Shown here: one piece after another, positions 48,644 through 57,635 of the stretch
Numbering within the stretch: the stretch's first letter is position 1
Layout: each line of letters begins with the position of its first letter
NCBI GenBank assembly: GCA_023393525.1
Contig: JAEWKZ010000124.1
Coordinates: 89,065 to 153,064, forward strand
DNA from: Pseudomonadota bacterium
GTDB lineage: Bacteria > Desulfobacterota > Desulfovibrionia > Desulfovibrionales > Desulfomicrobiaceae
Direction of reading: 5' to 3'
DNA length: 64,000 nucleotides
Notes under the pieces: model-generated
Seen by the model: only the letters and a program-made list of their open reading frames with translations
Told to the model about the DNA's origin: nothing
The model's database searches: none
Made by a program: the position numbers and the translations under genes

Positions 48644-49459
48644 TTACGGCAGAAACGCCTTGGCGATGAGATAGAGGTCGCCAAAGGGCGTTCCTGACTT
48701 GATGGCCGACATCATGCGCATGGACAGGTCCATCTTCATCTCCATGGACTCCAGGATTTCCTTTTTGACCAGGTTCAGCCGGTATTTGACGAAGTCGTAG
48801 TCGAATCCGTCGCAGATGAGGGCAAGGCCGTCCTTGAAGTATTGGGAGGAGATGAATTCCTGGAATTCCAGCAGGTGCTCCGGCCCATTCCTTCTGGCCA
48901 GCATGCAGTAGAAGATGAGGTTGATGATCAGCGCCTCGATCTTGAGCTTGTGGTCGATGTTGAGGAACTTGGTCTTGTTCAGTTCGGCGTTGTCCAGGTT
49001 CTTGAGCATGACCTGGGCGACCTCGAAGACCTGTTTTTCGAAGATGGGCGCGATGTGGAACTTGGACAAAAAGCGGATCATCACTTTTTGCGGATTTTCC
49101 TTGGACACGATGCCCAAGAGGCCGATGGCCATGAGCACGTATTTGCGGTGCAGCTCCGCCAGGATGTTTTTCTTCCTGACCAGGGACAGCTCCTCGCAGC
49201 GCGCGGGGGAGAATGACGAGGCCGCCAGTTCGAGCAGGAATCTGATGTGTGGCTCGCGGGTGTGTTTCGCTTCTTCCAGCAGGAACTCGTCGCCCTTGTT
49301 TTTGGAGTCCATGGTTTTTTTCACGGACAGCCAAAACGCGGCCACGCCCTCAAGGGGCATTTCCATGAGGTCGAATTCCTTGGGAGGGGCCGACGTTCGC
49401 GCGCTGGCCCCGAGCAGCAGGGCCGAAACCTGCTCGTTGATGTCTCGCTGGCTGCTCAT
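48644..49459 (-). CDS. Unrecognised helical protein upstream-coupled to cheX
   Basis: A 271-residue cytoplasmic protein I do not recognise. It is mostly amphipathic helices with many Lys and Glu, without a signal peptide, membrane segment or cysteine motif. A region PHIRFLLELAASS, then LAELHRKYVLMAIGLLG, suggests repeated helical hairpins. It starts four bases after the cheX stop on the same strand, so it is cotranscribed and may act in the same chemotaxis-type pathway. GC and codon use look native. Confidence 0.75.
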   Translation of the reverse strand: MSSQRDINEQVSALLLGASARTSAPPKEFDLMEMPLEGVAAFWLSVKKTMDSKNKGDEFLLEEAKHTREPHIRFLLELAASSFSPARCEELSLVRKKNILAELHRKYVLMAIGLLGIVSKENPQKVMIRFLSKFHIAPIFEKQVFEVAQVMLKNLDNAELNKTKFLNIDHKLKIEALIINLIFYCMLARRNGPEHLLEFQEFISSQYFKDGLALICDGFDYDFVKYRLNLVKKEILESMEMKMDLSMRMMSAIKSGTPFGDLYLIAKAFLP

Positions 49460-49463
49460 GGGC

Positions 49464-49922
49464 CTAGTCGAAGCAGAATTCCAGGGTGAAGGTTCCGGCC
49501 TCGCAGGAGAAGGGAATGGCGATGGCCACGGCCGAGGTCATGTGCGCGATGGTGTGGTTGTCGCCCATGATGACCGACGGGGTGGAGCCCTGGAGCTTGA
49601 GGCCCATGTCGACCAGTCCGACGCGGGCCTGGCCGGAGATCATGTTCGTGATCTCGCCCATGGCGTCCTGAACGTCCTGCAGGATGTCCTCGATGGCGTC
49701 GCCGAGCATCTGCTTGACGATGTGCACGGCGGTCTTGCGGTCGAAGGAGATGGAGAAGGTGCCCTGCTTGTCGCCGGTGATGCCGATGACGGCGGAAACG
49801 TCGCCCCGGGCCATTCGGTCTTTCTTGACGTAGGGCGTCCCGGCCACGACTTCAAGGGCGGCCATGGCGGAGAGCACGTCTTTGGTTGCTTTGATGAAGG
49901 GTTTGGCCAACGATGGATCCAT
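49464..49922 (-). CDS. cheX: CheX-type chemotaxis phosphatase
   Basis: A 152-residue CheX/CheC-family protein that dephosphorylates CheY-P. The phosphatase motif with Glu and Asn is MGEITNMISGQAR, about residues 88-100. The N-terminus (MDPSLAKPFIKATKDVLSAM) and the beta-rich end (TFTLEFCFD) match CheX. AAGGAGAAC precedes the ATG and a promoter lies about 50 bases upstream. The next gene on the strand is the unknown 271-residue protein. No other che genes are nearby. Confidence 0.93.
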   Translation of the reverse strand: MDPSLAKPFIKATKDVLSAMAALEVVAGTPYVKKDRMARGDVSAVIGITGDKQGTFSISFDRKTAVHIVKQMLGDAIEDILQDVQDAMGEITNMISGQARVGLVDMGLKLQGSTPSVIMGDNHTIAHMTSAVAIAIPFSCEAGTFTLEFCFD

Positions 49923-49972
49923 GGTGTTCTCCTTGGGTGGTGCGTGGATGGAAAAACGTCACACCGTGGAAT

Positions 49973-50002
49973 TTCATAAAGAAAATTTGTGTCCGGGGTC
50001 AA
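49973..50002 (-). promoter_or_regulatory. Candidate sigma-70 promoter of cheX
   Basis: On the minus strand TTGACC (50002-49997) is followed after 18 bases by TATGAA (49978-49973). Transcription would begin around 49966, giving a leader of about 45 bases before cheX. The rest of the 273-base gap up to 50195 holds two GC-rich inverted repeats (GCCAGGC/GCCTGGC and CCAGC/GCTGG) of unknown role. Confidence 0.5.
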
Positions 50003-50195
50003 CCATGCAGAAGCCGGTCCCCCTTTTTTCGGCCAGGCGTCGAGAGAGGCCTGGCAAGCGTGTACAAAGGCCAGCGAGGCTGGTTTCGTCCCGGTCGGGG
50101 GCCAACGGGACGCTCGTCGGCAAAGGAGCGGCCCGTTAGGTGAAACTCGGCAAACATGAACGGCGCGCGTGCGGACGCGCCGCAATGGTGAAATA

Positions 50196-50504
50196 ATGGA
50201 GCAGCGGGTCAAAGAACATTTGCGCCGGGTTTACGGATTGTGCCTGGCCGACGTGGACGAGCTTTACGCGCTTGGCTGCCGGACGGTCGCGTCCACGCTG
50301 AGCCGGCTGGAGGAGGCCTTTTTGCGGTCCGACGCCCAGGAGATTGCCGAAGCGGGGCACATGCTCAAGGGGGCCCTGTTCAACATGGGTCTGGTTGAAC
50401 TCGGCGAGATGGCCAAGTCGCTGGAGCTGGCGGGCAAGGCCGGGCGCATGCAGGACGCTCGAACCATCTACGCGGGGCTTTTGCCGCCGCTTCGAAGTTT
50501 CTGA
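50196..50504 (+). CDS. HPt-domain phosphotransfer protein
   Basis: A 102-residue stand-alone histidine phosphotransfer protein. The phospho-accepting His is in EAGHMLKGALFNMG, inside the four-helix bundle; LGEMAKSLELAGKAGRM follows as in typical HPt folds. It would shuttle phosphate between a hybrid kinase and a response regulator. The start at 50196 has only a weak ribosome site; a codon 27 bases upstream is possible. It diverges from cheX, so the two could share signalling partners. Confidence 0.85.
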   Translation: MEQRVKEHLRRVYGLCLADVDELYALGCRTVASTLSRLEEAFLRSDAQEIAEAGHMLKGALFNMGLVELGEMAKSLELAGKAGRMQDARTIYAGLLPPLRSF

Positions 50505-50539
50505 CTGCCGCCGGAGCGATGGCGAAAAGCTTGGGGCGC

Positions 50540-51268
50540 TCAATCGTGATGATGGTGCGGTTCGTCGCCGAGCGGATGGGCGTGCACATGGCGGTGCGGC
50601 AAATGCGGCACGTTGGTCACCAGGCGTCCGTTTTTGATGGTCATGAATTGCGTGGTGGTGCGGGCCAGAAAGTCCCAGTCGTGCGAGATGATGATGCGCG
50701 CCGTGGGCAGGCCGTCCAGGATTCCGATGATGCGTTCCCGGGTCTCGGGGTCGAGGCCGTTGGTGGGTTCGTCCAGGAGCAGCGCCTTGGGCTGCATGGA
50801 CAGGATCGTGGCCAGGGACACCAGCTTTTTTTCTCCGCCTGACAAGCGGTGGGTCAGGCGGTTCTCGAACCCTGCCAGGCCCAGCTTTTCCAGGGTCAGC
50901 ATCGACATCTCCCGTGCCTCGCGCACGGACATCCCCAGATTCAAAGGCCCAAAGGCCACGTCATCAAGCACCGTGGGATTGAAGAGCTGGTCTTCCGCGT
51001 TCTGCAGGACCATGCCCACTTCGCGACGCAGGACCCGGAATTCTTTTTCCGTGCGCACCGGCGCACCGTGGAAAAGGACCTGGCCGCGTCGCGGGGTCGC
51101 AAGGCCCATGATGATGTGGAACAGGGTGGTCTTGCCGCTGCCGTTGCTGCCGTACAGGCCGATTTTCTGCCCGGGGGCGAAGGCGAAGCTGATGTCGTGC
51201 AGCACCTCGTGCCCCGACGGGTAGGCGAAGGACACGTTTTCCAATGCGAAAATGGGCGTTTCAGACAC
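50540..51268 (-). CDS. nikO: Nickel ECF transporter ATPase NikO
   Basis: A 242-residue energy-coupling ATPase of the CbiO/NikO type. Walker A is LYGSNGSGKTTLF, the signature LSGGEKKLVSLATIL and Walker B LLLDEPTNGLDPE. The C-terminus ends in a His-rich tail (LPHRHVHAHPLGDEPHHHHD), suggesting metal binding. GTG at 51268 overlaps nikQ by eight bases. It powers the NikKMLQ membrane complex encoded upstream. Confidence 0.93.
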   Translation of the reverse strand: MSETPIFALENVSFAYPSGHEVLHDISFAFAPGQKIGLYGSNGSGKTTLFHIIMGLATPRRGQVLFHGAPVRTEKEFRVLRREVGMVLQNAEDQLFNPTVLDDVAFGPLNLGMSVREAREMSMLTLEKLGLAGFENRLTHRLSGGEKKLVSLATILSMQPKALLLDEPTNGLDPETRERIIGILDGLPTARIIISHDWDFLARTTTQFMTIKNGRLVTNVPHLPHRHVHAHPLGDEPHHHHD

Positions 51269-52028
51269 GGTTTGCCTCCAGGAAAAAATCCATGAACACG
51301 AGGCCGGCCGTGGCCGCCAGCCACAGCAGCGCGAACAGCGCGTCTTTGGGCCGGGCCTTGAAGCGGACCACGGAAACGAAGCGGCCTTGAAAGCCGCGCA
51401 GGACCATGGCTTCGTAAACCCGCCCCGAGCGGTCGAAGCTGTTGACCAGGACCATGGCCAGCATGTTGCCGATGGTGCGGTAGGTATGCATGCCTGTGCG
51501 GGGCGTGAAGCCGCGAAGCCGGGCCGCCGTGCTCAGGCGCTGCCATTCGTCGGCGATGACGTGCAGGTAGCGGTAGGTGAAAAGGAACAGAAAAACGAGT
51601 TTGGTGGGCAGACCGAGCCTGTCCAGGGCGTGTCCCATGGTCGGGGAGTCCATGGTGGCGGCCAGGGCCAGAAAGGCCAGCAGGATGGCGTTGGATTTCA
51701 GGGTGGCCAGCCAGACCAGGGCCACGCCCTCATGACTCGCGGTGAGCGGCCCCACGCTCAGGACCGGAGTGCCGGGCATGGTCAGGGGCACGGTCAGCCA
51801 GAGGAAAAGAAGAAAGACATTGACCAGGGCCACGCGCTTGCAGAGCTGCTTCAGAGGCGGCCGGCTCAGGAAAAGCGCCGCCATGGCCGTCGCCAGGGCC
51901 GCTCCGGCCGCCGAGGGTTCTTGCAGCAGGGCCGCGCAGAGTGAAAAAAGGCCCGCCATGGCCAGACGCACTCTGGGATCGAGCCCATGCACCACGGATC
52001 GGCCATGGGCAAAAGGTTCGTCAAACAC
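51261..52028 (-). CDS. nikQ: Nickel ECF transporter T-component NikQ
   Basis: A 255-residue membrane coupling protein of the CbiQ family, with about five hydrophobic helices. Conserved sequences include HGLDPRVRLAMAGL near the N-terminus, AARLRGF and the coupling motif YEAMVLRGFQGRF, which contacts the ATPase. GTG at 52028 overlaps the nikL stop by eight bases and keeps the conserved N-terminus. No close ribosome site, so coupling is likely. Confidence 0.9.
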   Translation of the reverse strand: MFDEPFAHGRSVVHGLDPRVRLAMAGLFSLCAALLQEPSAAGAALATAMAALFLSRPPLKQLCKRVALVNVFLLFLWLTVPLTMPGTPVLSVGPLTASHEGVALVWLATLKSNAILLAFLALAATMDSPTMGHALDRLGLPTKLVFLFLFTYRYLHVIADEWQRLSTAARLRGFTPRTGMHTYRTIGNMLAMVLVNSFDRSGRVYEAMVLRGFQGRFVSVVRFKARPKDALFALLWLAATAGLVFMDFFLEANRV

Positions 52029-52617
52029 GCGGGCGGCTCTTGAAATAGGCGGCGACGCCCACCAGACCGAAAATCCAGCCGATGCCGCCGATGATTTCGC
52101 GCAGTTCCGGCCCGCGTTGTCTTTGCTCAAGCAGCTCGCGCTTGATGGGCGCCAGCCGGGCATCGAGCAGCGCGCCCACGACCTCCTCCACATCGGATCT
52201 GGACAGGGCCGGCGCGGGCGGCGTTTGAGCGGTCTTGGCTTCGGCCGCCGGAGTCAGGTCCGGGGCCGGAGAGAGGGGGGGCGCGTCCATAAATTCCTTT
52301 GCCGCGACGATCCATTCGTTCTGGTGTCCCTCTCCGGCCTGGAGCAGAATGCGCAGATCCGATCCGGACAGCCGGGCTTGCGGGGGAACGGGGAAGCGGA
52401 ACAGTCCCTGATCGTCCGTCGTTCCTTTCAAAAGCGTCTCGCCGCTAACCGCGTCAAGGACGGCGACGGCGCCGTTGCGGACCCGCTTGGATTTGCTGTA
52501 ACTGCATTCCACGACGATGTCTGCGCCTTCCACATAGGCGAAAACATTGACCCGATGGGCCTGGGCCGAAGTCTGGCCGAGCAGGGCGAGAGCGAGGAAC
52601 AGGAAAAAACTACGCAC
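52021..52617 (-). CDS. nikL: NikL-like accessory protein of the nickel transporter
   Basis: A 198-residue protein with an N-terminal signal peptide (FFLFLALALLGQTSAQA), a periplasmic beta-type domain (HRVNVFAYVEGADIVVECSY...), an Ala/Pro-rich linker and one C-terminal transmembrane helix (GGIGWIFGLVGVAAYF). This is the layout of NikL, which replaces NikN in NikKMLQO systems. GTG at 52617 overlaps the nikM stop by eight bases. Assignment rests on layout and on gene order more than on sequence motifs. Confidence 0.78.
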   Translation of the reverse strand: MRSFFLFLALALLGQTSAQAHRVNVFAYVEGADIVVECSYSKSKRVRNGAVAVLDAVSGETLLKGTTDDQGLFRFPVPPQARLSGSDLRILLQAGEGHQNEWIVAAKEFMDAPPLSPAPDLTPAAEAKTAQTPPAPALSRSDVEEVVGALLDARLAPIKRELLEQRQRGPELREIIGGIGWIFGLVGVAAYFKSRPRV

Positions 52618-53236
52618 GCGGACCTCCTTCGAAGCTATGGGCGAACCCGAGTATCTCGGGGCGAACCCTGGACAGAAAGGATACGGTCAGCGTGGTCACG
52701 ATGCCTTCCACGATCATGACCGGAACATGGGCCAGGAAAAGAAGCTGCGCGGCCTGCGTGAATCCCTGGTCCGTGAAGGCCAGGGACGCGGCCGTGAGCA
52801 ACCCCGCCCCGGCCACGGAAAGGGCGCCGCAGCAGAACGCCGCCACGGCGCGCACCCGGCCCGGGCGGTAAAGGAACGGGCGCAGCAGGGCAAAGGAGAG
52901 CACCGCCGGGAAGGCCATGTTGAAGGCGTTGACCCCCAGCACCGTGAACCCTCCATACTGAAAGAGCACCGATTGCAGCATGAGCGCCACCAGGATGGCT
53001 GGAAAGGCCGACCAGCCGAGAATGACGCCGAGCAGGCCGTTCAAGATCAGGTGGGCGCTGGAAGGGCCGATGGGAATGTGGATGAGCGAGCCGACGAAAA
53101 AGGCCGCGGCCAGGATGGCCACGGTCATGAGTCGGTCGTAATCGAGGCGGCGCAGGCCGATGGCCGTGCCGCCGACGGCCAGGGCCGCGCCCAGGCCGAG
53201 TATGGCCGGAGAAAGAACTCCTTCGGAAATATGCAC
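52610..53236 (-). CDS. nikM: Nickel ECF transporter substrate-binding membrane protein NikM
   Basis: A 208-residue S-component of the CbiM/NikM family. It begins with the metal-binding N-terminus MHISEGVLSP (GTG start; His2 is a metal ligand in the family). HIPIGPSSAHLILNGLLG is the family signature, and six hydrophobic helices are visible. The start at 53236 is fixed by the need for Met-His at the N-terminus and by GGGGGAG upstream. It lies second in the nikK-M-L-Q-O operon. Cobalt is possible, but NikK/NikL partners favour nickel. Confidence 0.92.
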   Translation of the reverse strand: MHISEGVLSPAILGLGAALAVGGTAIGLRRLDYDRLMTVAILAAAFFVGSLIHIPIGPSSAHLILNGLLGVILGWSAFPAILVALMLQSVLFQYGGFTVLGVNAFNMAFPAVLSFALLRPFLYRPGRVRAVAAFCCGALSVAGAGLLTAASLAFTDQGFTQAAQLLFLAHVPVMIVEGIVTTLTVSFLSRVRPEILGFAHSFEGGPRA

Positions 53237-53333
53237 GTGCTCCCCCTCTTGGCGTGGACAGGCGAGGCATGACAAAAAGCCGGACACGTGTCCATGCCCG
53301 GCCCGGGCTTTCGTCGTCCTTGTCGATCAGGGA

Positions 53334-54104
53334 TTATTTGCGGACCGGGTCGACGAAGCGCGTCCACAGCACCGCGCCCAGCTCCACATCCTTGGGCGCG
53401 CCCTCGTGATCCATCTTTTCATCCGCCGTGTTCAAGGCGGCAAAGCCCCACCATCCGGCGAAAGGCACGGCGTAGGTGAAGACTCCGGCGGAGTCGGTCC
53501 TGACCACCTGGGTGATCATGTAGTCGTTGGGGGCTTCGTGCCTGCCGTCCTTGTTGTAGAACTCCACCTCGACATCCGCTCCGGCCACGGGCTTGCCGTC
53601 CAGCAGCACCCGGCCCTGAAAGACATTGCCCGCATAGTTGCCGAAGGGACGGGTCAGGGGCACGATCTCGGTTTTGAGGCCCAAGGGCTCGCCCCAGCCT
53701 TCTTCCTCGCCGAAAGCCGCGATCACGGTCTTGGTGTGATGGACGATGAAGCAGTCCTCGGCCGGCTCCCAATACGGGGCGGGCTCCATGACGAACTGAT
53801 ACACGCCGGGGCGCTTGATCGCGTAGCCGGCGCTCCAGGACGGATGCTCCATGATCGTGGCGGGCTTGAGGGTGTCTTTCAGCTCCTGGGCTTTGCCGTC
53901 GGCGAAGACCTTGAACGAGGCCGGGGCGGAAAGGGGCATGCCGACCATTTCCATGGGATGCGAAAAGGACAGGGTCAGCGAAAGGTCGGCGTCCTTTTTC
54001 TCCATGACGATGTCCGACGACGGGATGACCATGCCGAAGTGGGCCAGGGCTGTGCTTGAGACGCAGAAAATCAGGGCAAGGCAGAGCGAAAGTGTTCTGA
54101 ACAT
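53334..54104 (-). CDS. nikK: NikK-like periplasmic protein (DUF4198)
   Basis: A 256-residue secreted protein with a clear signal peptide (MFRTLSLCLALIFCVSSTALA), then a mature start HFGMVIPSSD whose His may bind metal. Beta-rich DUF4198 segments follow (GVYQFVMEPAPYWEP, YAGNVFQGRVLLDGKPVAGADVEVEFY). It is the first gene of the nickel transporter operon, 97 bases before nikM. ATG at 54104 has GGGAGG. It likely hands Ni2+ to NikM. Confidence 0.85.
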   Translation of the reverse strand: MFRTLSLCLALIFCVSSTALAHFGMVIPSSDIVMEKKDADLSLTLSFSHPMEMVGMPLSAPASFKVFADGKAQELKDTLKPATIMEHPSWSAGYAIKRPGVYQFVMEPAPYWEPAEDCFIVHHTKTVIAAFGEEEGWGEPLGLKTEIVPLTRPFGNYAGNVFQGRVLLDGKPVAGADVEVEFYNKDGRHEAPNDYMITQVVRTDSAGVFTYAVPFAGWWGFAALNTADEKMDHEGAPKDVELGAVLWTRFVDPVRK

Positions 54105-54198
54105 GGAATCGCCTCCCATCCCGAACGATCCCCGGCGACGCGGATCATCCCAGGATTTGCAGGTTAAAATATTGAATTGAGAAAATGGTCCCGAAAGT

Positions 54199-54262
54199 AA
54201 CACGAAATATGAAATAATAATACCGATGACCGTCGGTATCGGGTAATTCGTGTTTTTGTCAA
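54199..54262 (-). promoter_or_regulatory. Candidate nik promoter with nested inverted repeats
   Basis: On the minus strand a perfect TTGACA sits at 54262-54257. Downstream, ATACCGA-N6-TCGGTAT (54220-54239) is an exact dyad covering the expected -10/start area. It is nested within AACACGAA (54199-54206) and TTCGTGTT (54247-54254), also exact complements. A GTGTTAC half-site like that of Desulfovibrio NikR is at 54203-54197, but no partner GTAACAC lies at the expected 13-14 bases. A metal-responsive repressor or TetR-type protein may bind. Confidence 0.5.
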
Positions 54263-54378
54263 CAGTCGAGTTTTATTGGAAGAGTCCGGACTGCGCGAGA
54301 AGGAGGGAACGACCATGGGCGGCCTGTGGAACGGGCTTGGCGGGCGAGGCCCGGCGCGGTTGCGCCGGGCGGGGATTT

Positions 54379-55761
54379 TCAGGAACGTCGTGACCGCGTG
54401 CCGCTCTGGGCGGGTTTTCGTCCGGGCTTGGCGGGCTTGACGACGGGCGCGGTGGAATCGCCGTCGCGTGCCGAAGTCCTGGCCGGGTTGCGGGCTCGCG
54501 TGTTGTCTGCCGGAGCGGGTGATGCGGATGACGCGGGCGAAGATTCAGACCTGCCGGAAACGCTTCTCTTTCTGCCGCCCTTGCCGGGGCCAAAGGGGCG
54601 TGGGGCCGGATGCAGATCTTGCGCGGTGTCGCCGGTGGCCGCGACCAGGGCTCCGCGCACAAGCCGCACCTGCTCCAGGGCGATGTCCAGATCCTGGGCG
54701 TAGCGCTTGGCCAGGCGGCTTTCCGCCTCTGTCATGAGAGAGAGCACAAGGCCAGTGGCCCCGGCTCGGCCCGTGCGTCCGGCGCGGTGCAGATAGTCGC
54801 GGCTCTGGCTCGGCACGTCCACGTTGACCACCAGCTCCACTCCAAAGATGTCGAGTCCTCGGGCCGCGATGTCCGAGGCGATGAGCGTCCGGGCCCTGCC
54901 CTGGCGGAAATCGTCCAGGGCGGCCTGGCGCTGGAACTTGTCGTGCGCCCCGTGCAGGTCGGCCACGGACAGTCCGTGGTGCTCCAGGCGTTCGGCCATG
55001 CGTTCGGCGCTGGCCCCGCGGTGCGCGAAGACCAGGGCGCGTTCGGGGGAAAGTCCGCGCAGCGCCTTGCGCAGCCAGTCGATCTTGTCGCGCTCCTCGC
55101 AGACCAGGTAGCAGTGCCGTATGTCCGGGCTGATTCCGTCCTGCGCGCGCACGACCGACAGGTCCGGGGCCAGGCCGCGGGCGATGCGGGTCGTGGCCGG
55201 GCCTTCGGTGGCGGAGACGAAGACGAAGCGTGTTGCCGCGCCCAGCTGGCCCGTGATCTTGCGGATGTGCTCCAAGGATTCCTCGATGAGCAGCCGGTCG
55301 GCTTCATCCAGAACCAGCCAGGCGGCCTCCTTGAGCTTGAGTTTTCCAAGCTCCAGGAGGTGCGTCATGCGCCCGGCCGATCCGATCACCAGGTGGGGCT
55401 TTTTCTTGAGTCCCTCGATCTGGCGGCTGGCGGCCGCCCCGCCGATCAGGGCCTGCACGCGCACGCCGAGTCCGGCCTCGCGGGAAAGTTCCGTGGCCAC
55501 TCGGGTGATCTGCATTGCCAGTTCGTGAGTCGGGGCCAGGACCACGGCCTGTATGTGCTGGCTGCCGGAGTCGATGCCCGCCAGGATGGGCAGCAGGTAG
55601 GCCAGGGTTTTGCCCGAGCCGGTGCGGGAGACGAGCGTGGCCGATTTTCCGGCCATCAGCACGGGAATGGCCTGCGCCTGCACGGGCAGGGGAGCGGCGA
55701 GTCCGCGCGTGTTCAGGGCCTGGACCAGGGCGGCGGGAAGTCCGAAAGAGTCGAAAGTCAT
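54379..55761 (-). CDS. DEAD-box RNA helicase
   Basis: A 460-residue RNA helicase. The Q-motif region FDSFGLPAALVQAL opens the protein, then motif I SRTGSGKT, Ia APTHELA, II VLDEADRLL, III FVSATE, and in the second RecA domain IASDIAARGLDI and HRAGRTGRAG. A basic, Ser/Pro-rich tail of about 80 residues probably binds RNA. ATG at 55761 has AAGGA. The 274 bases beyond its stop carry the nik control region. It fits ribosome assembly or cold adaptation, like other such helicases. Confidence 0.93.
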   Translation of the reverse strand: MTFDSFGLPAALVQALNTRGLAAPLPVQAQAIPVLMAGKSATLVSRTGSGKTLAYLLPILAGIDSGSQHIQAVVLAPTHELAMQITRVATELSREAGLGVRVQALIGGAAASRQIEGLKKKPHLVIGSAGRMTHLLELGKLKLKEAAWLVLDEADRLLIEESLEHIRKITGQLGAATRFVFVSATEGPATTRIARGLAPDLSVVRAQDGISPDIRHCYLVCEERDKIDWLRKALRGLSPERALVFAHRGASAERMAERLEHHGLSVADLHGAHDKFQRQAALDDFRQGRARTLIASDIAARGLDIFGVELVVNVDVPSQSRDYLHRAGRTGRAGATGLVLSLMTEAESRLAKRYAQDLDIALEQVRLVRGALVAATGDTAQDLHPAPRPFGPGKGGRKRSVSGRSESSPASSASPAPADNTRARNPARTSARDGDSTAPVVKPAKPGRKPAQSGTRSRRS

Positions 55762-55838
55762 GTATGTCCTTTTCGGCGTGGGGCCGAGGTCATGAAAAAG
55801 ATGGCACCGCGCCGGAATTTCCGGTGCGGCGTTGAGCA

Positions 55839-57467
55839 TCAAGGGGATGGCGATTCCCGTGACTCGTCGCTCCAGGCCACGACCCGGTTGCGGCCCAGGC
55901 GTTTGGATCGGTACATGGCGCGGTCCGCTCTGCGCAGCAGTTCGGCCATGCCTTCGTCTCCGTCCTGGGGCTCGGGAACCATGGAGGCCACCCCGAAACT
56001 CATGGTCACGCAGGACGCCGCATCGGAATCGCCGTGTTCCAGATGCAGGTCCACGACCGCCTGAAGCAGGGACTTGGCCACATGTTCGGCTCCGTCGGCG
56101 TCGGTGTCGGCCAGGATTACGGCGAATTCCTCGCCGCCGAAACGCGCCACCAGGTCCGCCGGGCGCTGCATCTGCTGTTGCAGGGCCGCCGCCACGGCGA
56201 TGAGGCACTGGTCCCCTTGCAGGTGCCCGTGGGCGTCATTGTAATTCTTGAAAAAGTCAACGTCGCCCAGGATGATGGATATGGGCGTTTTGTCCCGCGT
56301 GGCCCGGCGCCATTCCTGCTTCAGGGAGTCGTCGAACATGCGGCGGTTGGGGATTCCCGTCAGGCCGTCCCGCATGGACAGATGCGTCAGTTGCTCGTTG
56401 GCCCGCTTGAGTTCCTCGGTGCGTTCGCGGATGGTCTGCACCATGCTGTCGAAACTCTCGGCCAGCATCCCAACCTCGTCGTCCCGGCGCAGGTCGAGGG
56501 GCTGGGCATAGTCTTCCTCCCGGCGCAGCCTGGCGGCGTGATTGGTCAGTTTTTGCAGGGGCTTGAGGACCACGGCCTGAAGCAGGACATTCAACATGAT
56601 CAGCACGATCAACCCCGACGAGACCACCAGCACCATGGCGTAGCGGATGCTGGCAATGCCCTTCTGCGTGATTTCCCGGGGGAAGAGATACTGGATGCCG
56701 AAAATGGGCCGCCCTTCGGAGTCGTTGTACGCGCTGCAGACCCTGACGTATTTCCCGTCTTTGCGGGTGAAGTAGTCGAGACCGCCCATGCTTGCGGGCG
56801 TGAGCCCGGACGTGCCGCAGGCCATCCGTTCTTCGACATAGGGGTAGACGACCTCGAATGGTATGCGCGTCTGTTCGGACAGGGTTTCGACCATGGCCGG
56901 GTTCACGAACCGGCCCACGATCAGGAAGCCGTTGGCCGGACCTCTGCCGTCCGAGCGAAGAATGCGCCTGGTGGCGAAAAGCATGGGGCCGTGTTCGGTG
57001 CTGATGATTCCCGCCGCGCCCTTTTCCCCGGAGGGCAGTCGTATGAGCGGATGGTCCAGGGGAATGCTTTTCGCCTGTGCCAATTCAAGCTGCATGTCGG
57101 CTTTCTGTTCCGTGTCGCGGGCGTTGCTCCAGACGATGCGCCCGTCCTGGGCGAGGAAGAGCATGACGTTGACCGCGATGCTGTCCAGCGCCTCGTCGTA
57201 GAGGTTGCTCGTCTTGTAGACCTGCGAGCCCGTGGTCATGAAATCGTGGGTGTCGTCCCAGGTCGCCCAGTCGCGGCAGATGCGCTCAAGGTGATAGTTT
57301 TCCCGGTCGATGGCGTGAAAAATGCGTTGCAGGTTTTGTCCCGCCTCGTGATTCTCCAGTTCAAGAAAGCTCGGATAGACGACAAAGCGCTGCACGAAAA
57401 AATCCGCCACGCCCAGGGAGGCGAAGAGGACGAGGATGATGGTGAACACTTTGGCGCGGATGGACAT
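55839..57467 (-). CDS. Membrane diguanylate cyclase (CHASE4-HAMP-GGDEF)
   Basis: A 542-residue enzyme making cyclic di-GMP. A transmembrane helix at residues 7-28, a periplasmic CHASE4-type sensor (RDWATWDDTHDFM), a second helix near 275-298 and a HAMP domain lead to the GGDEF domain. The active site is RFGGEEFAV and the inhibitory RxxD (RPAD) lies five residues before it, so it is likely active and product-inhibited. AAGGAG precedes the ATG. The degenerate EAL-HDOD proteins at 45-47 kb could be its receptors. Confidence 0.93.
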   Translation of the reverse strand: MSIRAKVFTIILVLFASLGVADFFVQRFVVYPSFLELENHEAGQNLQRIFHAIDRENYHLERICRDWATWDDTHDFMTTGSQVYKTSNLYDEALDSIAVNVMLFLAQDGRIVWSNARDTEQKADMQLELAQAKSIPLDHPLIRLPSGEKGAAGIISTEHGPMLFATRRILRSDGRGPANGFLIVGRFVNPAMVETLSEQTRIPFEVVYPYVEERMACGTSGLTPASMGGLDYFTRKDGKYVRVCSAYNDSEGRPIFGIQYLFPREITQKGIASIRYAMVLVVSSGLIVLIMLNVLLQAVVLKPLQKLTNHAARLRREEDYAQPLDLRRDDEVGMLAESFDSMVQTIRERTEELKRANEQLTHLSMRDGLTGIPNRRMFDDSLKQEWRRATRDKTPISIILGDVDFFKNYNDAHGHLQGDQCLIAVAAALQQQMQRPADLVARFGGEEFAVILADTDADGAEHVAKSLLQAVVDLHLEHGDSDAASCVTMSFGVASMVPEPQDGDEGMAELLRRADRAMYRSKRLGRNRVVAWSDESRESPSP

Positions 57468-57635
57468 GAAGACTCCTTGATCCTGGGCTGCGATCAGTAA
57501 CGAGAAGGATTACCCGAGATCGCCTCCAGGGACAAGCCGCAAGAACGCCGGACTTGCGCTGTGCACCGGGCTGGGCGTACAGACCATGCGTTCGTCCGCG
57601 CCGGCAGGCCCGGAACGTGTCCATCGAGGAGACAG

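Noticed and set aside
54197..54203. A full NikR operator before nikK
   Set aside because: GTGTTAC is present on the minus strand, but no GTAACAC lies 13-14 bases from it, so the site is incomplete.
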